In this document: positions 57,800-64,000 of the stretch, in pieces
How the letters are laid out: each line of letters begins with the position of its first letter
Position numbering within the stretch: position 1 is the stretch's first letter
Assembly: GCA_030427485.1 (NCBI GenBank)
Contig: JAUICG010000001.1
Location: forward strand, 62,001 to 126,000
Origin: Gammaproteobacteria bacterium
GTDB lineage: Bacteria; Pseudomonadota; Gammaproteobacteria; Pseudomonadales; Halieaceae
DNA length: 64,000 bases
Direction: 5' to 3'
Notes under the pieces: generated by a model
The model's database searches: none
The model's input: only the letters and a program-made list of their open reading frames with translations
Told to the model about the DNA's origin: nothing
Program-made: the position numbers and the translations under genes

Positions 57800-58324
57800 T
57801 TACCCTCTCGCGATGTCCGGACTCGCCGGATACTCGCGCACGCACTGCCACAGGCTGACCAGAATGGCAGCGCAGAATAGCGCGAGCGTCTGCTCCGGGA
57901 TGCTGAGGCCGAGGAAGCGCCAGGTAACCTCGGCACAGTTGCCATCCCCGGCCAATACAATGTTCAGCGTCTCCTCAAACGGCAGGTTTTCGATCATGTA
58001 ATCGAGGCTGGGCCCGCAAGCGGGCACCTGGTCTTCCGGGAGGTGTTGCAGCCACACATGCCGCGCCGCCACGGCCGCCCCCGCCCACGCAGCCCCGCAG
58101 CACAGTGCACCGTAAACCCGGCTGCCCAGGCCCTGCGAATTGTGTACGAGCGCGATCAGCGCAATCACGCCCCAGGCCACGACGAACACGCGTTGCGTCA
58201 TGCACAGCGGGCAGGCCTCCAGGCCGAGAAAACCTTGCAGGTAAACACGAGCGAACAGCATTGAAACAACGGCAAGAACGACGAGTCCGGCAAATACCAG
58301 ACGTGGAGATAGGGATTGCAACAT
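57800..58324 (-). CDS. dsbB: disulfide bond formation protein DsbB
   Basis: DsbB reoxidises periplasmic DsbA by passing electrons to quinone, 174 residues with four transmembrane helices. The first pair Cys38-Cys41 (CPLC in LEACPLCMTQR) and the second pair Cys103 and Cys130 are all in place. No dsbA lies adjacent. Confidence 0.95.
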   Translation of the reverse strand: MLQSLSPRLVFAGLVVLAVVSMLFARVYLQGFLGLEACPLCMTQRVFVVAWGVIALIALVHNSQGLGSRVYGALCCGAAWAGAAVAARHVWLQHLPEDQVPACGPSLDYMIENLPFEETLNIVLAGDGNCAEVTWRFLGLSIPEQTLALFCAAILVSLWQCVREYPASPDIARG

Positions 58325-58500
58325 ATGCCTTGGCGTCCTCGTGGAAAATTAAATGCGACGCGGCGTCGCGGCTATACTGACTGACCCGCAACGCTCACCA
58401 ATACCCCGCTCCAGCGTCCCCTCGCCACGGAATTCAGCCAGCGCTGAGGCAGGTCGGAAATGTTCTACGCCAGGCGCAATGGTCGGCGAAAGGGTGGTGT

Positions 58501-59085
58501 TTACAAGCGTCGAATGGAATCCCTGCAGAAAGCCTCCAGGTGGGGGTAAAACTCCAGGAATGCCTGCTCCAGTGCCCCCTTCGCCGGTGACAACGTCCGT
58601 TCCAGATCGAGAAACGGGTTGTGTCGCCTGAAGCGCTGGCCAATGCGCGCTGCGGTGGCGAGCACTGTTTCCCACTCCTGATAGAGGCCGAGTATATCGT
58701 GTTCGACGAGCCGCGCAACCATCGTGCGAGCGCCTTCGCTCAGGCCGTCTTGCTGGGAGAGCAGTATCCGGTAGACCTCCCGGTTGAAGTCAGCTAGCGG
58801 TAGTGTAGCGAATCGAGACCAGTGCTGGCTGAGATAGTGATCAAAGCAGAGGTCGATAAGGATGCCGGAGTAACGCCGCAGACCGGGCGGAAGTTCGCGG
58901 CGCAGTTGCAGGAGCAGGGGGTGGCTGTCGGTATATGCGTCGATTGCGCGATGTAGCTTTATGCCGCGTTCCAGGCTTTCCGGCAGCCGGCCGCGCAGTA
59001 AGCCTTTTACGTAATCACCTTCCAGACCACCTGTGACAAGCCCTTCATCCGGCCAGGCGAGATGGAAGTGGGCCAGTAAATTCAC
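58501..59085 (-). CDS. acpH: acyl-carrier-protein phosphodiesterase
   Basis: AcpH removes the phosphopantetheine arm from holo-ACP, 194 residues. The DUF479 motifs MNLLAHFHLAW, GDYVKGLL and HRAIDAYTDSHP are present, with the HD-type metal residues. It starts 11 bases after gshA, so the two are co-transcribed. The 176-base gap to dsbB shows no special feature. Confidence 0.93.
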   Translation of the reverse strand: MNLLAHFHLAWPDEGLVTGGLEGDYVKGLLRGRLPESLERGIKLHRAIDAYTDSHPLLLQLRRELPPGLRRYSGILIDLCFDHYLSQHWSRFATLPLADFNREVYRILLSQQDGLSEGARTMVARLVEHDILGLYQEWETVLATAARIGQRFRRHNPFLDLERTLSPAKGALEQAFLEFYPHLEAFCRDSIRRL

Positions 59086-59096
59086 GCTATGCCGCC

Positions 59097-60683
59097 TTAA
59101 AGCGTTTTGTACTGCGCGAAGAAGTTGTGCAGATACTGCTCGAAACTGATGTCGTCGGATTCCTCGACCGCATTTTGCGCCTGTATTGATAGCGCAGTCT
59201 CATTCTCGAACGCGGCCTGCACCTCGGACGGCAGCGCGCGCGCTCGGAAATATTCCGCCCATTGCTCGCTGTAGGCCATGGCCAGACGGAAAAAGGGCAG
59301 GCTCCTGTCGCGCATCTCGCGCAGCACACGTGCGGAGGGCGTTAGTGCGGCGTCCGCAACCTTGGCCAGCTGGTCCTGCAGGCTGGCGCTGTAGTCGCTG
59401 CTTTGGTGTGCCTGATCCAATAAAGCGGCGATCGGCTGCATGGCCTTGAGCAACTGTTGCGCCCACTGTGTCATCGGTACGTCTTTGCCGCTGTTGTTCA
59501 ACTGAAGTCCCGGTTGCCTGCCGGTGTTGACCACCGCGTCAAGATTGGCGTCCTGCCTGTGCTGCTCCTCGTCATCGCAGTCCGGACTTTCCTGCAACAG
59601 GCAGTACAACAGGAATGTATCCAGGAAGCGCATCTGCGCCGCGTCGAGGCCAACCGCGGAGAACGGGCTGATATCCACGCAGCGTACCTCGATGTACTCG
59701 ATGCCGCCCCTGACCAGCGCACACAGAGGAGTCTCTCCAGACCTGGCAACGCGCTTGGGTCGTATCGGGCTGTAAAATTCGTTCTCGATCTGCAGCAGGC
59801 TGTCATTCAGCTGCTGGAAGTCGCCATTCTGGCCGGTGGGAAAACCCCGGTATGCAGCGTGGGGCTGCACAATAGCGCTGGACAGTGTGGTGACATAATT
59901 TTCCAGCGAGTTGTAGCACACATTGAGCGCTTTCTGCGCTTCACTGTTATATCCAAGGTCACCCATGCGCAATGCGGTGCCATAAGGCATATAGAGACTT
60001 TTTCCCTCGTCATCAAACGGCTGCAGCCCGTGGTTGTCACGGCCTTTCACAAACGTGGAGCATACCGCCGGAGATGCGCCGTATAAATAGATCAGGAGCC
60101 AGGAGTAGCGACGGAAGTTACGAATCAGCCCGAGGTAGCGCTCGCTGATGTAATCTGTCTGCTTGCCGGGGCTGCCAGCATCCTGCCAGGCCTTGTCCCA
60201 ATAGGTTTGCGGCATCGAAAAATTATAGTGGATGCCGGCAATCGCTTGCATCAGTCGCCCATAGCGGTGACCCAGTCCATAGCGATAAACAGTTTTCATG
60301 CGCGCCACATTCGAACTGCCGTACTGCGCAACCGGTATACCGGCGTCGCCTGAGACGATACAGGGCATGCTGGCCGACCACAGTATCTCGTCGCCCAGTT
60401 TCTGGTAGACGTAGCTGTGAATGTCCTCGAGTTGATGCAGGCTGTCCTCGATACTCGCGCTGACCGGGGTAATGAACTCCAGCAGTGCTTCAGAGTAATC
60501 CGTGGTGATGGATGAATGGGTGAGCGCCGAACCAAGCCCGGCCGGATGCGGTGTCTGGGCGAGCTTGCCCTGCGGTGTAATGCGCAGGCTCTCCTTCTCT
60601 ATGCCGCGATGGATCGCGGTAAGTATCCCGCGGGCGCCTGGCTGTGACAGCGCCTGCAACTGTGTTTGCAAATGGGAAGCCAA
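59097..60683 (-). CDS. gshA: glutamate-cysteine ligase
   Basis: GshA is the first enzyme of glutathione synthesis, 528 residues, the enteric GshA type. Motifs IHRGIEKESLRITPQGKLA, HPAGLGSALTHSSITTDYSE and EVRCVDISPFSAVGLD are diagnostic. The start MASHLQTQLQAL fits. It is preceded by the repeat element at 60811-61020, which lies between it and the phosphotransferase gene. Confidence 0.97.
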   Translation of the reverse strand: MASHLQTQLQALSQPGARGILTAIHRGIEKESLRITPQGKLAQTPHPAGLGSALTHSSITTDYSEALLEFITPVSASIEDSLHQLEDIHSYVYQKLGDEILWSASMPCIVSGDAGIPVAQYGSSNVARMKTVYRYGLGHRYGRLMQAIAGIHYNFSMPQTYWDKAWQDAGSPGKQTDYISERYLGLIRNFRRYSWLLIYLYGASPAVCSTFVKGRDNHGLQPFDDEGKSLYMPYGTALRMGDLGYNSEAQKALNVCYNSLENYVTTLSSAIVQPHAAYRGFPTGQNGDFQQLNDSLLQIENEFYSPIRPKRVARSGETPLCALVRGGIEYIEVRCVDISPFSAVGLDAAQMRFLDTFLLYCLLQESPDCDDEEQHRQDANLDAVVNTGRQPGLQLNNSGKDVPMTQWAQQLLKAMQPIAALLDQAHQSSDYSASLQDQLAKVADAALTPSARVLREMRDRSLPFFRLAMAYSEQWAEYFRARALPSEVQAAFENETALSIQAQNAVEESDDISFEQYLHNFFAQYKTL

Positions 60684-60810
60684 CGGAGTCTCCTTGATAC
60701 GGTGCAGGCATACCGATAGTCGCGAGGCAGGTGCCGGACGGACTTACCAACGGCGGCTTTCCTGAAAATGGATGCAAGTGTAGCTGTCAATGTCAGTGGA
60801 GTACAGTTAC
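60684..60810 (-). other. gshA upstream region
   Basis: These 127 bases between the repeat element and gshA should hold its promoter. No clear -35/-10 pair was identified. Confidence 0.4.
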
Positions 60811-61020
60811 GGCGACGGGTAGTGGCTCAGTTTGAAATTTGGCGAGAATCGAGAGCCTGAGGGGCAGGGTGGTGGTCGGGACACGCCAAAAGGCGCACAT
60901 CCATGTGCAGGCTCGGGTGGCGACGTCCTGTCGCCACACGGTCCCGACCACCACCCTGCCCCTCAGGCTCGTGCAGCAAGATTTCAAACTGAGCCACTAC
61001 CCGACGCCGGGTAGTGGCTT
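60811..61020. repeat. nested inverted repeats with twin-hairpin core (element 2)
   Basis: Two inverted repeats are nested. The outer pair is 28 bp with one mismatch (60811-60838 with 60981-61008). The inner pair is 30 bp and perfect (60853-60882 with 60941-60970). The core between them (on the minus strand) has hairpins TGGCGA...TCGCCA and GCACATGG...TGTGC, joined by ACCCGAGC, as in the element at 48147. The right end can also form a competing 11-bp stem AGCCACTACCC/GGGTAGTGGCT with 61009-61019. It begins 13 bases after the phosphotransferase stop. Confidence 0.92.
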
Positions 61021-61032
61021 GCGGAGGCGCAT

Positions 61033-62097
61033 TCAGGTGAGGCGGTCGAGGTATTTCTCCAGTAACTGACAGGCAAAACTCCGCTGTACCTCGCTGTCCT
61101 GCCCTGTTGCCAGCATGATACGCGACAGGATCAGTCCGTAGCGCATGCCGGCAAAAATCAGGTAGTAATCGTAGTCCTTTGCCGAGAAACCAGAGGTTTT
61201 CTCCCAGCGCGAGACCGTTTCCTCGTAGGTGGGCAAGCCTTCCAGTCGTGGCATGCCCAGGCCCTCCGAGAAGGTGGCATCCAGGTAGTTGAACCATGCC
61301 AGATCCTGCACGGGGTTCCCCAGGACCGCCATTTCCCAGTCAAGAACCGCCGCGACCGCGTCCAGAGCGGGATTGAAGATGACATTTCCCAGTCGCGAAT
61401 CCCCCCAGCACAGGACCGTGGGCTCCTGGGCGGGCTGATGCGCTTGCAGCCAATCGAGGGCCCGTTGCCCTATGGCGTGGCCGGCTCCTTCCATCGCCCA
61501 ATCCAGATAGTGTTGCCAATACGCCAGTTGTTGTTGCAGCGGCGTCTTGCCCGGTTCGTGCAGCCTGGCAAAGCCCAGTTCTTGATAGTCCAGCCGGTGA
61601 AAGCGCGCCATGGTATCCACCGCGGCATTCCACAGGGACTGGCGCTCGGCCAGGCTGGTTTCATGCATCATCCAGCCGTCCATATTGTACGGTGGCATAT
61701 CGGTGGGGATACGCCCTTCGGTGCGCTTCATCAAATAGAACTGCACGCCGAGCAGGGACTTGTCGGTTTCCAGCCCGCGCAGTTGGGGCACAGGTATGTC
61801 ACTGCCGCGACCGATACGATCCATCACCTCGTACTGCAGGCTCAGGTCATAGTCGGGAAACACCGGGCGCTCGATCGAGGGTTGCAACCGGGCGACGACA
61901 GCCTCGCTGCGCGACTGGCCACCTTCTTTCCAGTTGATGTCGAACAGCAGCGTCACATTGGACATACCGGTGGCATCCGGAATGGACAGCTCCGGGATGC
62001 TGACATCGTGGCCCCGGTGCGTGGCAATCCAGGATTCCAGTTTCTGTCGTGTGCCCTCGATATCGTCTACCAGGGGTGTCGGTCGGGCGTTTTCCAC
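61033..62097 (-). CDS. APH-fold phosphotransferase family protein (ACAD10-like)
   Basis: This 354-residue kinase-like protein belongs to the aminoglycoside phosphotransferase family. The catalytic loop is CWGDSRLGNVIFN, with Trp where most members have His, and the metal motif is VLDWEMAVLGNPVQDLAW. Relatives near acyl-CoA dehydrogenases (ACAD10 type) act in catabolism of hydroxy acids or lipids, not in drug resistance. The first part (MENARPTPLVDDIEGTRQKL) is typical. The phosphate acceptor is unknown. It is divergent from pilU. Confidence 0.9.
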   Translation of the reverse strand: MENARPTPLVDDIEGTRQKLESWIATHRGHDVSIPELSIPDATGMSNVTLLFDINWKEGGQSRSEAVVARLQPSIERPVFPDYDLSLQYEVMDRIGRGSDIPVPQLRGLETDKSLLGVQFYLMKRTEGRIPTDMPPYNMDGWMMHETSLAERQSLWNAAVDTMARFHRLDYQELGFARLHEPGKTPLQQQLAYWQHYLDWAMEGAGHAIGQRALDWLQAHQPAQEPTVLCWGDSRLGNVIFNPALDAVAAVLDWEMAVLGNPVQDLAWFNYLDATFSEGLGMPRLEGLPTYEETVSRWEKTSGFSAKDYDYYLIFAGMRYGLILSRIMLATGQDSEVQRSFACQLLEKYLDRLT

Positions 62098-62289
62098 TGC
62101 GTGTCTCCTGTTGTTGGTTTTTTATGCTGCCGCATAGAATACGTGCGTGGCCTCGCGGTGGCTACTGGCCGCGATGGATCGTGGTATACAGGCTAATACC
62201 AATGGAAACGCTAATTCGATGTCTATTCACACTTGTCCACTGGCGGCAAAATGCTACAGTATGGCGCAGCTTTGACATGGGAGCGTCCA

Positions 62290-63432
62290 GTGCGAATTAC
62301 CGAGTGGTTGAAAATCTTATCCGCTGAGCAAGGTTCGGATTTGTACCTCAGTACGGGTGCCCCGCCCTGCGCCAAATTCCAGGGGAAGTTGAAGCCCATT
62401 GCCAGCGATATTCTACAGCCCGGCGAGATCAGGGAGATCGCCTACGAAGTCATGGATCCCACTCAGCGCGCGGCCTTTGAGTCCGATCTGGAGATGAACC
62501 TGGCAACTTCCATTTCCGGTTACGGTCGTTTTCGCATCAATATTTTCATGCAACGCAACGAAGTGGGTATCGTGGCGCGAAATATTGTCGCAGACATTCC
62601 GCGATGGCAGGATTTGCGCCTGCCGCCGCTGCTGACGGAAGTTGTGATGCGCAAGCGGGGCCTGTTTCTGTTCGTGGGCGCGACAGGTTCCGGCAAATCG
62701 ACCTCCCTAGCGGCGCTGATCGATTATCGCAACAGCAATAGCAGCGGACATATCGTGACCATTGAGGATCCGGTGGAGTATGTTCACAACCACAAAAAAT
62801 CCATCGTCAACCAGCGGGAAGTCGGCGTGGATACCCGCAGTTGGCACAACGCACTTAAAAATACCCTGCGGCAGGCGCCCGATGTCATTCTGATAGGTGA
62901 GATCCGCGACCGGGAGACCATGGAGCATGCTATTTCTTTTGCTGAAACCGGCCACCTCTGCATCTCGACACTGCACGCCAACAACGCCAACCAGGCACTG
63001 GATCGCATTATCAACTTTTTTCCCGAGGAACGGCGCCCCCAGTTGTTGATGGACCTGTCGATGAACATGCAGTGCATCGTGTCACAGCGACTGATTCCGA
63101 CCGTCGACGGCAAGCGTTGTGCAGCGATTGAAATATTGCTGGGCACACCCATGGTCGCCGACCTGATCCTCAAGGGTGAAATCGATGGCATCAAGGAGGT
63201 GATGCAGAAGTCGGAAAATGTCGGCATGAAAACCTTCGACTCCGCGTTGTTCGAGTTGTTTCAGGAGGGCCTGATCAGCGAGGAGGAGGCGCTGCGCAAC
63301 GCCGATTCGACGAATAACGTGCGACTGAAAATCAAATTTGCCCGGGATGGAGGCGATGGAGGCGGCGGAGGAGACGACGCCATGGGGCTCAGCCTCGCCG
63401 CCCTGGACGAGGGCGATCACACGCCCGGGTGA
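62290..63432 (+). CDS. pilU: type IV pilus retraction accessory ATPase PilU
   Basis: PilU is a PilT-like hexameric ATPase that assists pilus retraction, 380 residues. Walker A is GATGSGKST, and the Asp and His boxes (IEDPVEYVHNHKKS, CISTLHANNANQAL) follow. The sequence is closer to PilU than PilT by the 'RIINFFPEERR' region and the longer C-terminus. GTG at 62290 follows GGGAG; ATG codons at 62233 and 62251 would add unconserved residues. The tail has an unusual Gly/Asp-rich run near residue 355. No pilT is adjacent. It is the only other pilus gene in the window. Confidence 0.94.
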   Translation: MRITEWLKILSAEQGSDLYLSTGAPPCAKFQGKLKPIASDILQPGEIREIAYEVMDPTQRAAFESDLEMNLATSISGYGRFRINIFMQRNEVGIVARNIVADIPRWQDLRLPPLLTEVVMRKRGLFLFVGATGSGKSTSLAALIDYRNSNSSGHIVTIEDPVEYVHNHKKSIVNQREVGVDTRSWHNALKNTLRQAPDVILIGEIRDRETMEHAISFAETGHLCISTLHANNANQALDRIINFFPEERRPQLLMDLSMNMQCIVSQRLIPTVDGKRCAAIEILLGTPMVADLILKGEIDGIKEVMQKSENVGMKTFDSALFELFQEGLISEEEALRNADSTNNVRLKIKFARDGGDGGGGGDDAMGLSLAALDEGDHTPG

Positions 63433-63433
63433 T

Positions 63434-64000
63434 TCAGGCGATGCCTTCTTCCCGCAAGGTGGGCAGAACTTTCTCAACAAACAGTCTGAGGCTCTGCCAG
63501 GCCAGATCCGGGTGAATGCCGCCGCACAGGGGGTGAAACATGATCGGTTGCGCACTGGCCATGCCCCGGGCGGCCTCTATCAACTCCAGCGGTCGATAGA
63601 CCCTGTAGGCACCGCTGGCCCGCAGTTCATCGCTGTTTTCGAAGTGCTTGTACGGGGAAAAAACCCGCGCCTTCTCTGCCCAGAGTGCGTAGGTGTTGGT
63701 TTCGTGTTGCACATGGGGTGCGATCTGTCGCCAGTAGGCATCGGGGTCTTCCGCCACAAAGGTCACAGTGGATGGCGCGGCTGGCATCGGCCCCGGGTCC
63801 GGCTTCCCCTGTGTTTTCAGTTCCTGGCGGTAGTACTCGAAGATTTCGGGCCCGGAGGGGATAAAAAAATCCGCTTCCCTGGCGGCGCGTCGTGCGGCCG
63901 GTCTACTGCTGCCGCCCATGAGAATCATCGGCCGGGGCTCGCTGAAGGGTTTTGGCGTAACGGTGATTGAGCGGCCCTCGAATTCGAACGGCTCGCCGCT
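63434..64000 (-). CDS. LLM class flavin-dependent oxidoreductase, 5' partial
   Basis: This is the C-terminal part of a luciferase-like (F420 or FMN) monooxygenase. The reading frame is open to the window edge, so the start is outside; about 188 residues are visible. The segment 'PFEFEGRSITVTPKPFSEPR' and 'PMILMGGSSRPAARRAAREA' are the family's conserved strand and glycine motif. It overlaps almost end to end with pilU (one base between the stops). Enzymes of this class oxidise aldehydes, ketones or other organic substrates; the substrate cannot be told. Confidence 0.88.
   Translation of the reverse strand, partial: SGEPFEFEGRSITVTPKPFSEPRPMILMGGSSRPAARRAAREADFFIPSGPEIFEYYRQELKTQGKPDPGPMPAAPSTVTFVAEDPDAYWRQIAPHVQHETNTYALWAEKARVFSPYKHFENSDELRASGAYRVYRPLELIEAARGMASAQPIMFHPLCGGIHPDLAWQSLRLFVEKVLPTLREEGIA

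Noticed and set aside
57709..57960. N-terminal extension of rsd
   Set aside because: The 84 extra codons are Arg/Ser-rich, overlap dsbB and are not in the Rsd/AlgQ family; ATG 57708 has a proper ribosome-binding site.

Overview
The window is about 60% GC and tightly coded. It looks like chromosome of a free-living, probably marine, gammaproteobacterium. The housekeeping blocks have close counterparts in the Pseudomonas argH-hemC-lysA-dapF-xerC and trxA-rho-ubiD neighbourhood: rep, comM/ubiK, glnK-amtB, lptM-lysA-dapF-DUF484-xerC-yigB, cyaY, argH/hemCDXY, trxA-rho-ubiD, rsd/dsbB and gshA. The P450, DUF1329, ACAD10-like phosphotransferase and luciferase-like (LLM) oxidoreductase genes suggest the Halieaceae/OM60 or a related group. 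That placement is inference only.

Layout. 1-4100: RND efflux adaptor (5' cut by the window edge) and pump. 4163-6524 (-): Rep helicase and PpnP. 6826-9567 (-): DUF1329 protein and cytochrome P450. 9691-21800 (-): a guanidine-assimilation operon, described below. 21816-23655 (-): ComM and UbiK. 23733-26382 (+): TorF-type porin, GlnK and AmtB behind two NtrC boxes and a sigma-54 promoter. 26532-34615 (+): a SHOCT lipoprotein, then a cyclic-di-GMP (GEMM-I) riboswitch leading the minor-pilin operon fimT-pilV-pilW-pilX-pilY1-pilE. 34618-39362 (-): yigB, xerC, DUF484, dapF, lysA, lptM. 39468-46520: cyaY, a DUF3187 gene, argH (-), hemC-hemD-hemX-hemY. 46552-50125 (-): ubiD, rho, trxA. 50472-64000: a membrane VTT/flavin disulfide reductase fusion, elbB, a GIY-YIG protein, a YheS-type ABC-F protein, an FKBP isomerase, rsd, dsbB, acpH, gshA, a phosphotransferase, pilU, and a partial LLM oxidoreductase cut by the right edge.

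The most informative part is the guanidine operon. Reading leftward it has an NtrC box (21784-21800), a near-perfect sigma-54 promoter (21671-21686), a guanidine-I (ykkC) riboswitch (about 21494-21601), a NitT/TauT-type ABC transporter, a membrane di-iron desaturase-like protein, a metal-binding TIM-barrel protein, two DUF1989 proteins (carboxyguanidine deiminase subunits), a biotin carboxylase usually labelled urea carboxylase, and allophanate hydrolase. Together these should take up guanidine and convert it to ammonia and CO2. The desaturase and TIM-barrel genes are not part of the known pathway. They may feed it, for example by oxidatively releasing guanidine from a substituted guanidine, and are the best candidate here for an undescribed function.

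Nitrogen control links the guanidine operon and torF-glnK-amtB, since both carry NtrC boxes and sigma-54 promoters. Second-messenger control appears at the minor pilins. The algZ-algR pair that lies between argH and hemC in Pseudomonas and controls that pilin operon is absent here. Two intergenic elements (48147-48264 and 60811-61020) share a twin-hairpin core inside long, unrelated inverted repeats.
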